The notes below the pieces were generated by a model. The model was given only the letters and a program-made list of their open reading frames with translations. It ran no database searches and was not told the origin of the DNA. From Tenodera sinensis (Eukaryota > Arthropoda > Insecta > Mantodea > Mantidae), in contig CM060962.1 of NCBI GenBank assembly GCA_030765045.1, positions 94,558,912 through 94,622,911 on the forward strand: a stretch of DNA of 64,000 nucleotides, given 5' to 3'. Below are positions 11,842 through 23,306 of this stretch, one piece after another. Made by a program: the position numbers and the translations under genes. How positions within the stretch are numbered: position 1 is the stretch's first letter; every line of letters begins with the position of its first letter.

Positions 11842-12212
11842 TTATTGGCAATGGCTTATTTTATAACCGGCAGGCAATAACAAAAATTGGCATTACATGG
11901 GCTGAGGGTTAAGGAGGGAGAAAATGTAAGAAGAATAAAACTGTTAGAAGATATAGTGGAAGCAGGGGGAAATCGCGACGAAATATATATGCACCTTTTT
12001 TTGTTGAAAAAGTCGTACTGTATGAAGACGACAGTAACTGTGAATATGCAGAAGAAAGTTACGAAGATAAATAAGAAGATGAAAAGGGAGAAATAGACAA
12101 TAATACAAATGAAAATAATGAATACAAAGTCCCTCAAAGAAATGAGTGCCAGTTAAGTGAGTTAAAACTCGACAATGAAGTAAAATAAACAAGGGAAGTT
12201 TAAAAATTTGAA

Positions 12213-13209
12213 ATGCTACTAGACGAAAAGATAGACAGCACTTTTAAGTTAAGCCCAATGCAAAAGAGTCAGCTGAAATTATGTTTATTGAAGAACAGAG
12301 AAGTTTTTAGTACAAAACCAGGAATGCGCAACAAATACACCCACATTTTCAGGGTCAATAATGCTGCCCAATACACTCATAAAAGCCGGCCCATACCAAA
12401 TGTAATTAAACACAAAGCAAATGAGATAAGGCAGATGTTAAAGGACGACAATATTGAAATTTCAGATACGCCTTACCTTCATCCGTTGTGCTGGGTTCAC
12501 AAGCCCCATGGTTCCTTACGTATGACTATCGATGTTAGGAAGTTAAATTCATTGACACAACTAGATCACTTAAGACCACAGGGTGTTGAAGTTTTGACAA
12601 ATTTGAGACAGGGGAGATATTTCCAAAACTTCATTTAGTATCATCACATTGGCAAATCCCGCTAGATATGTCTGTCAGAAGATATATAGGACTCAATTTT
12701 AATGGGAAGATTTACCAGTTCAAAACTTGTGGATTTCGTCTTTCATATAGTGGAAGTGCGCTACTTCGAGCCATTCACAGCATCTTTGGTGACACAATAG
12801 AAAAATTCGCATTGCAATACATTGGCGACTTTCTGATCTACGACAACAGTTTCGACGAACACATTAAACACTTCGACTACAACTCAAATTCCCTGAGAGT
12901 GGCATAACAATATGAGCAAATCACAATTTTTAACTAAAGAAATACAATTCTTGGCGTATATTATAACTGAAGCAGGAAAGACTGAAAACGCTGAACGCAT
13001 TAAAGCAATTCAGGCAATCCCTCCAACTAAAACCGGCAAACAGCTGAGACCGATTAATAGGCATGCTCCAATATAACAGCAAATTCGTAATAAATTAGGC
13101 TAAAAAGTTGGGTCTTCTCAGATAATTACTTAAGGATGTGAGGTGAAAATGGTCTGACGATCATCAACAGACCTTTCAAAACAAAATAATTATTAAAAAC
13201 ACGGTACTT
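12213..13209 (+). pseudogene. Ty3/gypsy-like reverse transcriptase relic
   Basis: RT copies element RNA into DNA. The first frame (12213-12638) gives the N-terminal RT region with SRPIP, DDNIEISDTPYLHPL and GSLRMTIDVRKLNS, then RPQGVEVL. After a frameshift near 12630 comes HWQIPLD (motif A, where the expected aspartate in the LDL context reads H), then GLNFNGKIYQFKTCGF and SGSALLRAI. The polymerase box reads YIGDFLIY instead of Y-x-DD. After a stop at about 12905 the thumb continues as FLTKEIQFLAYIITEAGKT and RIKAIQAIPPTKTGKQLR (to about 13060). Both catalytic aspartate positions are damaged and there are several stops and frameshifts. The family call is firm; the lineage within Ty3/gypsy is not. 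Confidence 0.85.
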
Positions 13210-13530
13210 TTGGAAAGACCTATACCCAACGCGCATTACATTATTTACACTGACGCCGGTATACCAGCCTATGCAAGTGTGGTAATGCAACGAGACTCGG
13301 AGGGAAGTAGTCGTGAGATTACGAGTGCATCTGGATCTCTAAGTAGATTCAAATGCATGTATAACGGAGCAAGAGATTTTGCTTTGCAAAAATGTAGGCA
13401 GTATGACCACAATCCCAAGATTATCGTCTACACGGACCATATCAGCTTGTCTTTTATAAAGAAATGCAAGCTCACAAGCTCAAAAATATCCCGGTTTACA
13501 CATGAGGTTACATCCTATGGCATAGAAAGA
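13210..13530 (+). pseudogene. Ty3/gypsy-like RNase H relic
   Basis: RNase H degrades the RNA strand of the RNA-DNA hybrid during retrotransposition. The frame shows YIIYTDAGIPAYASVVMQ (first catalytic D in a TDA context), then FALQKCRQY, and YTDHISLSFIKKCKLTSSK near the C-terminus (the D-H-S-L region). ISRFTHEVTSYGIE follows, as in gypsy RNase H linker regions. It directly follows the RT piece. The frame itself is open for 115 codons, longer than most pieces here, but its neighbours are broken. Confidence 0.8.
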
Positions 13531-13532
13531 CG

Positions 13533-13860
13533 TTGTTTGAGACAGCTCCAGAACTAGAAGATATCGTCGACGGTACAGTAACCAAGTACAATAGTATCTT
13601 GTACAAACTACATGGACACTTTATAAAGAAATTGAAGATCACTGTACCAAGAGAATTGGTAAAGGAAGTGATTACAACTGTCCATAAGAATTTTACTCAC
13701 CCGGGATGCAAGAGCACTGCTACGGCAATTAAAGAACAACTATACATTAAAGGAATAGACAAAAAGTCATGAAATTCGTCGCAACGTGTTACCTTTGCCA
13801 AAAAGCAAAACCCATAAAATGTGACTTTGAGCCACAGACGATCATAAATAATCGTTCCAA
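13533..13860 (+). pseudogene. Ty3/gypsy-like integrase zinc-finger relic
   Basis: Integrase joins the new DNA copy to the genome. Its N-terminal H2C2 zinc finger is visible: HKNFTHPGCKSTATAIKEQLY supplies the two histidines (H-x4-H). After a frameshift near 13765, CYLCQKAKP supplies C-x2-C. The catalytic D,D-35-E core that should follow is not recognisable, so the element is truncated or too decayed beyond about 13860. No LTRs were located on either side. Confidence 0.75.
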
Positions 13861-14071
13861 AATGCACCTCTAAGTTTGGTTCGAATTGCAGTAACATCCG
13901 CAAATATTGTTCCAGCTTTGTATTATGTTTCTTTGCCTCTCAATGCTACCGGTAATCTTAGCACTTACTACGTCATTCATGAAGTTTACCAAAGCCACCG
14001 AAACGCAGTTTTGGTAGCTCGCAACTCTGGATACTATGTAACCACCCTGTTATGGTCTTCCATCTTAGAAA

Positions 14072-14600
14072 CTATGTTTTCAATTCTCGACAGTGTTGTA
14101 GCTCACAATCTGAACCATATTTTAAAAATTTAATCCACACTTTACAGTGATATATTAGCCACGCCACTATAACGCTGTTGCTGCAACTGACGTGAGAGAA
14201 CCGTTTCCTCACATAGTTATAGTAAAACCATGTGCAATCGGCCACATTACTCACCATACACAACCTGCGTTTGGGCATATGACCGACATAACGAGATTCT
14301 TTTTCTTTTTTGTGGGGGAGGGAGCGCCGGAAAACACAGTTTGTCGGTGGAGTCGTATCTTCATAATCCGATAAATTCCAGCGCACAGATTTCTCATGCA
14401 AACTGTAGTCACAACAACCACATGGCTTCGTCATATATGTTAAGAATTCTGTCCGTTTGCCGCCATACACTTCGCATGTTTTAAGACAATGTCCATTAAC
14501 GTTCAATTAATTCATGTCCACATAAATAACACCGTTCTTCGTCCATAAAACGACCTAAACTGTGGTCAACAGAATAATCATTAACTCTACTCATATTATC
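14072..14600 (-). other. Unidentified cysteine-rich reading frame
   Basis: On the minus strand an ATG near 14592 opens MSRVNDYSVDHSLGRF followed by CYLCGHE. After a frame break, a 144-codon frame continues with CLKTCEVYGGKRTEFLT, CGCCDYSLHEK and LSDYEDTTPPTNCVFRR. The CxxC pairs and balanced composition look more protein-like than the surrounding frames, but I do not recognise a family. It may be the zinc-finger region of a transposon protein. The coding status is uncertain. Confidence 0.25.
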
Positions 14601-14654
14601 ACAAGGTTGCTATTCCTGATCCAATTATCTTATAGGATTTTAATTTTAAAAATT

Positions 14655-14922
14655 TAGCGTCATTCAGAGTCAAGATTTGAAGAATTTCCGATTTTTTTCG
14701 GAAATTTCTTTGGGCATCATTACAGCTTTTTCTCTAATATCATGGACCATTCACTCAATAGGAATAAGGGTCTTTAATTTCGATATTTTATCAAGAGTAG
14801 ATCCGGTTTCCCTAAATCTACTGGTAAGATTACAAACCGCTTCTCTGCAAGGTGCGCGAACAGCTGGAAATTTCTCTGTAGATCGCCGTCTTAGCTCTCT
14901 AGAAGAATTTGCTGTCACATAG
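14655..14922 (-). pseudogene. Transposase N-terminal HTH relic (Tc1/mariner-like)
   Basis: On the minus strand, EKFPAVRAPCREAV is followed by SRFRETGSTLDK. This is the paired-HTH signature at the N-terminus of many insect Tc1/mariner-like transposases: an 'APSRETV...F.ETGS..DK' pattern, with a second HTH expected after it. A weak second-HTH trace follows (VHDIREKAVMMPKEISEK) after an in-frame stop. No catalytic core is visible. The match is short, so the assignment is moderate. Confidence 0.45.
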
Positions 14923-15565
14923 GAATCATTGTCAAAGATTGAGTCTTAAAGCATGCAGACCTTTTAGCATTACAACGGCACTAACACACTAGAACACATT
15001 GTTGAACTACGTGATTCAGTAGTGCAACTGATAGTCGCCAAAGAAAGAGGAAGAAAAGTGGATGGAGGACAGAAACAGTTAAGAACAGCGCAGTGCAGGG
15101 CAAGCAGTTTTCACTAATACGGCCACGCGTCAAAACAAAAGGTCTGTGTGAAGAAACCAATCACGCCACACAGTAGTAACACAGAAAATATCCCAAAAAT
15201 ATCCTTCGCCTCTCAGCTAAAGCAATTAACATATCAAGTTTGAGCATTGGACTGTTGTGGAACGAAGCCAAAGAAAATAGTTGCCTCACATTAGGTGTAC
15301 TGGATGACAGAATAACGGATTGACCAGCTCGCACTCCAGATTTAAATGTTATTACAACATGTGGAGAAATTATTTAAAGTTTATGTAGAGATCCCCGAAG
15401 ACAAATCATAAAACACTACCCGGCGTGCGTTTTCTAACATTTCGGTTGCCTGAATCCGTCGATGGTTCAATCAATAGAGGTCAGGTTTGTACAGTTGTCG
15501 AGGGCCATACCTTTGACGAAAACAAGTTAAACACATTCGCATTGTTTGGCACCGTTAGCACTAAC
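14923..15565. other. Unassigned
   Basis: No gene supported. A short plus-strand stretch near 15318-15345 reads ARTPDLNV, like the third-catalytic-residue region of a Tc1/mariner transposase, but it is too short to call. Confidence 0.4.
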
Positions 15566-15765
15566 GTGAGAGAAACGGTTAACCAATTCACTGCTTCTGC
15601 ACGAACAGAATCATAAGGCAATGCCGTGGGAGAAAAGATTAGCCATCCACTGCTTCTGCACGAAAAGCTTCAAAGAGCAATGTCGTGGGAGAAACGGTTA
15701 GCCAATCTACTGCTTCTGCACGAACAGATTCATAAGGCAATGCCAAGGGAGTAAACAGCTGCCAG
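15566..15765 (+). repeat. 60-bp tandem repeat, about 3.3 copies
   Basis: The units start at 15566, 15626, 15685 and (partial) 15745, giving periods of 60, 59 and 60 bp. The common core is CACTGCTTCTGCACGAA, followed by a CATAAGGCAATGCC-type end. Units 1 and 3 are closer to each other than to unit 2. The 59-bp unit breaks any common reading frame, so this looks non-coding. Confidence 0.85.
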
Positions 15766-18700
15766 TCTCTTCATTCGAGTGAAACCTGGTACCCACATTC
15801 TTCTTGTGAGTATCTCTTAAGTACAGACGACTAATTCATGTTTGGCAAACCTTTGGAAGTTATTGTGTAACCGCTGAAAAGAAGTTGAAGTTGGTGACAG
15901 GAGAAGTTCACACAGTGAATGCAAATTTGTATCAAAATGAACTGTTGCATATTAAATGAATGTTTTACATTTTGTTAAAGATGAAGCTTTTAAATTATCT
16001 TAACGATTAATAATTGTTTTGCTTCCACCAGTTTTCAAACCACCATCTGTTAATGCGACATACTTACAATATATATATAAATACCGTACAATGAATTGTG
16101 CAGTAATTAACTACATGAGATTAGACTCACCAACATATCAAAGGCTTAGATTTTCTCACCAAATTAATCCTACGTCTTTTGATCTTATACAGGTCTGGAG
16201 TGGATAGTAGCAGTTACATTAAATAATAAAGGATATTAGATTTTGCTTACAAAGTCTGGCACCAAAATGGATATATTTTTTTTTATATTCAAACCTTAAT
16301 TGAACCTACCTCTAGGAAACGTGGTCTAAGCAGAATCAAACATGAATCCCCGAATTAGATAAAGATAAACCTTTCTTCTTGAATGATTAATTTGCTGTAT
16401 GCTAATACTAGAAACTATTGCTAACTTTGATGCCTTCAGTGTGCTGAATATGCTACCCGGTGTAAAAATAAATAGCTATTAAATGTCTCAAATTAATAAT
16501 ACGATCATAAACAAAACACATTTCTGCCATGTATCTTAAATTTCCTTCCCTTTTTAAATTTTAAGTGGCTCTTAGATGATATTTAATTCAAAATAAACAG
16601 AGCTTGTTCAATTCTAGCCCGAATTCTATTCATAACATTAAATTAGGTTCCCGTTATTTGAAATATCAGAGTGTGTTTGCCAGAGACGAATCAATACATA
16701 ATCTTTTTTATTCGGTTAGTGAATATTCTCCCTCTGAAACACATGTATGCATCAACAAATACACACAGGAAGGTTTTAACTGTTTTTCCGAATGATGAGA
16801 CCCGGGATGGAATATTGGGTCAGGAATAAGGCCAGCACACCTTTGTGAGAAATCAGTCAACCGATGAGGCGCTACCTCCGCACACATTCACTCAACAGGT
16901 TGCTTTAACAGTATTTTGTTTCGAGCAAATGTGCTACATGTGCACATTCTACTGAAGGTAATGGATAAGGAAATACGTTATAAAGCACAGTTCCTGTAGA
17001 TATTACTGTTTCTGAATTTCCAAGATCCTATTCTGACATCAATCTCAGGATTATCATTTGTGGCACCTGTATCGATACTACTTTATAATGCACATAAGTT
17101 CATTGAATGAAATTGTAAGACTATGGCCAGTAAATTCGAAGTCATGTTCTAATATCTGTTCAAGAGTAAACCATGTTAGTGCTTTTCGCTTCATATAATC
17201 ACCAATGCTTATACTTGGTGTTCCGAAATATAAAATGTGTGTTAAATGTTAGACAGCAAAGCTCCGATTGCAATGTGTGTAAAGAAAATCTTCGGAAGTA
17301 TAGCACAACTGCGCGATTTATTAAGTACCTTAAGAGCGAATCGTGGGAAAATTAGCGTCATTGAGAGCAACATAAATAGTGGGATCTAGCTGTTGTCTCA
17401 GAAATGACTATGATTCAGTTTTAAGACAGTTGTTTACGGCATTTACGGTACATAGTTGAATTATGTTAAGTGAAACCTTCAGTGTTACGTTCCCATCACC
17501 GAGCACTGTTTTAATGATAGCGAGTTATTTTCGACATGTAGGGATGCTGTAAGGTACTCGATATTGCGATGGTAGCTGTCTGAAGGACTTTCTACTAGGT
17601 TTCTCAAAATTTATAGAGAAAATAAAAATTTACAAAGGTCAGCAGATCGGGTGGTAGGATATATTTATGATTTTATTTACTATAATTTATGATTGATATG
17701 TCGCTCTTGTTTGCACTCATATGGAAGAAGAGCTAAAAATTCCGAAAACGTTAAAGAGTGCAAGGTTATGGCATGTTACGAATGAAGCCACGAGCACCAT
17801 TGTAACGGTTTCACAGAGAAATTGGTTCTTTGTAACTGTAATGACTAAAGATGAAACAATTCCTTCCGTAACCAAGACACCAGCGTAATGTCAATGTACA
17901 CTACATAAACATTACGTCACTGGGAGGAGATTCTCTGTATTGTCGTGTGCACCTGGAACCTGATCATGTTGACCTCTGACCGGGCGCAAAGTTCAAATTC
18001 AGCTACAGTGTATGGTTTATGCGTAGCCAACCTCGCGCCATTGAAGGAACTGTTTCATTCCTAGCAATGACATTAAATATAACTGCTTTAGCAGCTTAAA
18101 GAACTAACCTGCCAATACACATCAATATTTTCGCGCCACGTGATTTGAAATAGCAGTTATGTCTCTCCGATTCCCCGCGGCGGTCTTTGTCGTATTCCGT
18201 CAGTTCCTCGACACTGAGAGGACCGACTCTATCGAATTACACTGCTTCATCAATTCAAAAATTAACACAGTGCCTTTTACCACTGAGCTAGGACATAGCT
18301 TCTAGAACGTGGGTTATATACAACGTAGGTAGATGGTGGTTCTATTAAAATCATTGCACATGTTTTCCGTTTTCTTGCATATTCTCCAATGCCAAGAACT
18401 AGAGCGTTGTTAATCAGCCAGGAGACACTCTGAAGATACCCAACGCAGTCTGGGGGAGAGCGTCAGATAATTCATCGACTGGACCACGGCCTATAAGCCC
18501 GCAAACCACCATCTATTGGGTTAGTTAGGTTAGTTAATAAGGATATTATTGTTCTTTCAGTATATTGTGTTGTACGTCTCTTTTCCGAGAATCGCCGCAA
18601 TTATAAGAAATTCGGCATATACAATTATTTTTTTAATTTTAACCGTAGTAGTAAATGGAATCTAATTATCAGCTTGGAAGGTTTTCTCGTTTATTGGAAA

Positions 18701-18782
18701 TGACACGCATGTACGAAGAAAAGAAATACTATCACATTTTTTTATCTATGATCAATTAATCAAAATTTACATAATCTCTTTG
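15766..18782. other. Unassigned
   Basis: About 3 kb of AT-rich DNA without a recognised gene or element. Short frames at 16019-16207, 16604-16795 and 17173-17355 have no motifs. Confidence 0.5.
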
Positions 18783-19030
18783 TGCGAACATAGGGCGCTC
18801 ACAAAACCACGTCAGCTTATTCATTTTTTTAGCGAGCTCCTTTATCTATCCCAAAGATTTGCCACTTTTTCATTTCTCCTTTAAGGTCGTTCTTTTTTAT
18901 GTTTTCTTGGATCTGCCTCAGCTACGACGTCCTTGAGAATTCCAGTCACCGGCATTCTTGGCTATGTCATGACCGGCGAAGTGTATGGTCCAACCATCTT
19001 CCACTTCCTCTGCCGAACTTAGAGTTTAAT
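18783..19030 (-). pseudogene. LINE ORF2 3' end relic
   Basis: The minus strand carries the typical end of a non-LTR retrotransposon reverse-transcriptase protein. WLDHTLRRS is followed after a frameshift by DIAKNAGDWNSQGRRS, then GRSKKT, and the terminal KMNKLTWFCERPMF. These match the common pattern 'RWxWxGHxLRR ... ALDWNPQGKRKRGRP ... WRxFVxALC'. It has frameshifts and in-frame stops. Non-LTR elements insert by target-primed reverse transcription and are usually 5'-truncated, which fits a 3'-end-only remnant. Which LINE clade it belongs to is not determined. Confidence 0.65.
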
Positions 19031-19339
19031 TGGCCTTGGTTTGTTCACTGTTCATAACTCTTCACTTGTGACTTCGATTGGGCAGAGCATTGCGTAAGTA
19101 TGTATTTATGAAGACTTGCAACTGTTTATGTTTGGTTGTCTTCAAAGTTGTAACCTATGATAGTGTTCTTAAATTTAAGCTGCAAAAATATTTACCCAAA
19201 TCCTAAATGCACTTATTTCCTAGCTTTATACATAAAATCATGCTTTTGTTTGTTTTTAATTTACAGGCACTCTTTAACTGTTATGGTTCCATCCTATACT
19301 GGACGTGAAAGACCGCTTAATTTAGGTGAGAGATCTCTA

Positions 19340-19525
19340 TCAGGCTTCAGGTTCTTTTACGTGCCGTAAATCTACAACATGGGACCACCGACTTTACTTT
19401 TCTTCCGAAGGAAGCCATGCTTTGAATTTGCATGCCAGAAAAAGAATCCATTAACTCCGCCGGGTTTGAACCCGTGACCTCGGGTATCGAAGGAAAATAT
19501 TTCATCCCTGGCCACAGAGGATAAC
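19340..19525 (-). repeat. tRNA-derived SINE, family D
   Basis: Read on the minus strand, the head is GGCCAGGGATG..., with a B box GGTCACGGGTTCAAACCCG (RGTTCRANYCC type). The body ends with GGCACGTAAAAGAACCTG. The same body motif (GGCATGTAAAAGAACTCC) occurs in the SINE at 42851-43068, so the two share a family or conserved domain. No target-site duplication was identified. Confidence 0.7.
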
Positions 19526-20520
19526 TATAATAATGCTTTGTAGATCATTTAAATTATAAAGCTATATATTAGGGTAACGTACAAGATTTAAGATAATCTT
19601 CTGTGAAGAGAACTAAAAGGCAAGTACACCAGGATCTTAAAATGAATAATGGCAATAGTATACATTACAGGTTGCACAAATTCTTACTGCAATATACTTG
19701 AGTATAACAACAACACCCATAATAGTGTGTTCAACCATTGAAACGTGAGAAATAATTTGGGAGAGTCTAAAATATTATATACGTATAAAAAGTACACAAT
19801 AAAATTTCAAGGGGAAAGAGAAAAGATATAGCTCGTTCTAGAGCATTGTAAGAAATATGCGGAAGAGAAGTCCTAAAGGACATAAGCTCTTCTGACTATG
19901 CCTTATTTTCCAAGATCAAAGAACCGCTGCCGGGCATTCACTTTTAATCAAGAGTTGACATTCAAAGAGCTTCAGATCGATCAATGAGGGAAAGACAAAA
20001 ATGATATTGCGGACGCAACGCATCATCTTCAGATGATCTGGTAGGACATTGACACCACTGAGGACCAGAATATCGTTTTAATGGGACAAGAATTTCATTT
20101 AGTAACAGGAATAAAACTGCTGCCGATAATTTCGATTAATAAAGATTGTTATTTAATGACAATAATAGATAAACAAGTCAGAGCTTATCTGATTTGACGA
20201 AAGTTTTCTTTAACACATATGTGTGTCTTATAATACAAATTGACATTAAGTTCAAATTTACGCTCATATGAATGCAATCGCTCTAAGCTGGGATCAAACT
20301 TGCAGTCTTCAACAATGAATATCAGCACTCAGAAAACCTTTGTGTCCCTTTAATAATAATTTTATGTAATCCAATATTTCAAACACGAGAATACTTGTTT
20401 AATTTTTCAAACGATAGCTTGTTTTGATGGTTGGAGAAAATGTCTCAATAAATCAGAAATAAATTAGACATTAAATATGTCTAATGCTTGGAGCCAGGAT
20501 CACCAATTTTTGAGGTCGCT
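19526..20520. other. Unassigned
   Basis: No gene or recognised element seen. Confidence 0.5.
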
Positions 20521-20533
20521 AAAGGCCTGAGAG

Positions 20534-20783
20534 GCGGCGCCGTCGCCGAGCTGTTAGCGCGCTCGCCTACCACCTAGGCGGCCCAGGTTCGATCCCAGGG
20601 ACCCGCATGTGGTATTCGTGGTGGACAAAGCGGCGTCAGGGCGGGTTTTCTCCGGGTGCTCCGGTTTCCCCATCTCATTCCACCGGTGCTCCATCTTCAT
20701 TTCATGTATCATCAGTGTCACCGCCTGCGGTGCCGTAGTAGTAAAAGCGGGCGTTAAACACTACAACAACACTACAACAACAT
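20534..20783 (+). repeat. tRNA-derived SINE, family B
   Basis: The head begins GCGCCGTCGCCGAGCTGTTAG and has a B box GGTTCGATCCC. The body includes CCCGCATGTGGTATTCGTGG, CCACCGGTGCTCCATCTTC and GTAGTAGTAAAAGCGGGCG, ending in an ACAACAACA tail. Flanking near-identical 13-mers AAAGGCCTGAGAG (20521-20533) and AAAGCCCTGAGAG (20784-20796) are its target-site duplication. The copy at 30471-30714 is the same family, inverted. Confidence 0.9.
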
Positions 20784-20796
20784 AAAGCCCTGAGAG

Positions 20797-21578
20797 ACCC
20801 CTAGGTTCATTTAAACGTTAAAGTTTTCGAAGAAACGCGCCTATGTAATCGCCTAACCAGGATATCGTATATTACATCTTACTCGATTGTTTGCTGGAGC
20901 GACAACCTTATATGTTTATTCGTTTAACTCCAATAATGCCTAATCGGCAGTTACGTGTCGCACAGGTGAACAAAACCCTGCACGTCTACTCTCGTTACAC
21001 AACATGTCTTTTTCTTCGTTAATTGTGAGATACTGCTTTGTAATTGCAAGTAGTATGTTACTACTTCTCACAAACGGGTGTAAAAGGTTTAATCTACAAA
21101 GTCCCAAGGATTTGGAATTAAGTGCATCATCTACCATTTGATGCTGATGCCTTACACGTGAATGGTAACTTGTATGAATCAGATGACTCCAATTCTGAAA
21201 ATGAGACCCTTAGATTCAGAAACTGATCATGAATAAGAGGGATGAAGGCAACCTATGCGATAATAACATGCATTTTATAGGCAACATTATATGCCTGTCA
21301 AAGATCACCATCACCATCACCATTATTATAATTATTAATATCATCGTAGTCATAGTCATCATCATCATTGATAGCACATTTCAAATTACAAGTGGTATAC
21401 CTGAACATCACAATCTTTCCATGTGAAGTAGTACAATTTATAATGTATACTGCATTCATACTACATCTCATTTAGCTTTGATTTATCTAGTAAGATGTTA
21501 ATTAAAACGATGTATATTTAAACTAAATGAAGCTAAATATGGAAAAGAAGGAAAAATGAAATTTAAATAAATTCAAGC
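20797..21578. other. Unassigned, with an ATC-type microsatellite
   Basis: A CATCAC/TCATCA triplet microsatellite lies at 21304-21370. Nothing else is recognised. Confidence 0.5.
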
Positions 21579-21594
21579 ATACAAGCACAAAAAA

Positions 21595-21947
21595 GTGGTG
21601 CCGTGGCCGAGCGCTTAGACCGTTCGCCTACCACCTAGGCGACCCGGGTTCGATCCCAGGGACCCGCATGTGATATCCATTGTGGACGAAACGGTGTCTA
21701 GGTGAGTTTTCCTCGGGTTCTCTGGTTTTCCCCACCAATCATTCCGCCAATTGCTCCATCATCGCCTTTCCGTTCATCGATTTTACCTACATTTCATATC
21801 ATCCTCTTCCTCATTATCATACCTAATTCTTGGCTAACCACCCGCTTCCAGATCTTCACTCTATCCTCTATCCTCTGCACCTCTACAGGCATGTGACCCT
21901 AGGCACTGTTTGTAAGTCCTACATATGGGAGGGTGATCAGAAGAAGA
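21595..21947 (+). repeat. tRNA-derived SINE, family B head with a different 3' half
   Basis: The first part matches family B (GCCGTGGCCGAGCGCTTAG, then GGGTTCGATCCCAGGGACCC, CGCATGTGATATCCA). After about 21750 the body differs from the other two copies: it continues with pyrimidine-rich sequence and ends ACATATGGGAGGGTGATCAG. Flanking ATACAAGCACAAAAAA (21579-21594) and ATATAAGCACGAAAAA (21948-21963) form an imperfect 16-bp target-site duplication. So the whole 353 bp inserted as one unit. Confidence 0.85.
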
Positions 21948-21963
21948 ATATAAGCACGAAAAA

Positions 21964-23207
21964 CATAGCACAATCCTACTAGGCTCCACGTGACTAACGG
22001 TGTTATAACAGAGGGTTAATTATTCATTATAAGTACAATCAATAAACCTAAAATATCTTGCATAACGTATAAATCGCTTCCCTTTATGATACAGGTGTCT
22101 TAAGGCTGCCATAGGAGTAAGCGTTAGGAAGTGCCTTGACTGCTACTGGTGGGTCTGGTCATTGTAAGGTATTGGACGTCTCTCGATTTGGGAATCTTCA
22201 AAGACCAGCAAGATATGCCCCATGTAGGGAGCGAATGATCATCTTTCAGCGTGAATACTCCTGTACTTATAGTTTTCTACCACTTAAAGTCTAACCTCTA
22301 TATTATGGCGCATAGGTTTGTATAGTCTGATTTTTAAAATAAGCTGCATGACAGCCGTCTGCTTCTCCACGTGAAGAGCTGCAATGTTGCCAACAAGCAG
22401 GTAGCAAATAATGTATATCCCTCTTTTTACCCTTTCAATTCTCGGAACATATAAACTAGCGTTTGAGTTATCTCAAGTCAACAGAAACATGCAGCTGTAA
22501 TCTGTATTAGCTTACTTTAACAACAAAAGCAATTGATTCTGAATATCTCTCTCTCCCTTTCCTCCTTTTCTCGATTATACATTGAACCCAAATATTAAAT
22601 AATTAATACATTTGTGAACAAGCATACCTATTATACCACACCATTCCCCTCAAGTTCTTGTCCTGCATTTCTCTTAACAACGAAGTCCTTAGTGCTCCAA
22701 TATGTGACCTTTCTGTGAGATTTCTGTTATTTAGTTTTCTTAATTCAAATCCCAGATAATGGAGGACTTTTTTAAGAAAGACGCTTATGTCTGGTAGAAT
22801 GCTTCTTTCAGGAGTAATAACTCTAGGTGTGCCTTCTTATAGCATCTAACTGAAAACTGTCCAACTACGTGGTGAAATGTTCATGGTCTTGCTTTCCCAG
22901 AAGTTAAAATTCACGATAAATCTGGCTATAGCTGCTTCTCTTTAGAAACGGCAACCGCTTGTATTTTAAGAGCATTTGCAATCATTGTACTCACTAGGTT
23001 GAAAGGAATAACAGGTTGTTGTGAAGAAGCATATTTTCCTCTTCTTTTCCAAAGAATCCCCCAAGAGAACAGAAATACTTTATCTTGGCTATGTAATTTA
23101 AAACCGCCGCCTGAAGTTATCTTTGTATTAGGCCATAAAACTTCGGTGTACTTCCTCCTCCACCAAGTCTTGCTTCCAAAACTATATATATTGACGTAAG
23201 GTTTAAC
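21964..23207. other. Unassigned
   Basis: No gene or recognised element seen. Confidence 0.5.
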
Positions 23208-23306
23208 AACGTAAGCTAACAACGCACAACGGTACTGAACGCCCCAAAAGCTAACAACACAACGTAAGCTAACAACACACAACGGTACTGAACGCCCCAA
23301 AAGCTC
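23208..23306. repeat. 53-bp tandem duplication
   Basis: AACGTAAGCTAACAAC followed by CACAACGGTACTGAACGCCC is present twice, starting at 23208 and 23261, with one clear difference (ACGCAC against ACACAC). It lies inside a 141-codon minus-strand frame (22926-23351) that has no recognisable domain. Confidence 0.85.

Noticed and set aside
15306..15345. Transposase third-catalytic-residue motif (ARTPDLNV)
   Set aside because: Only eight residues match and no adjoining transposase sequence is seen in any frame.
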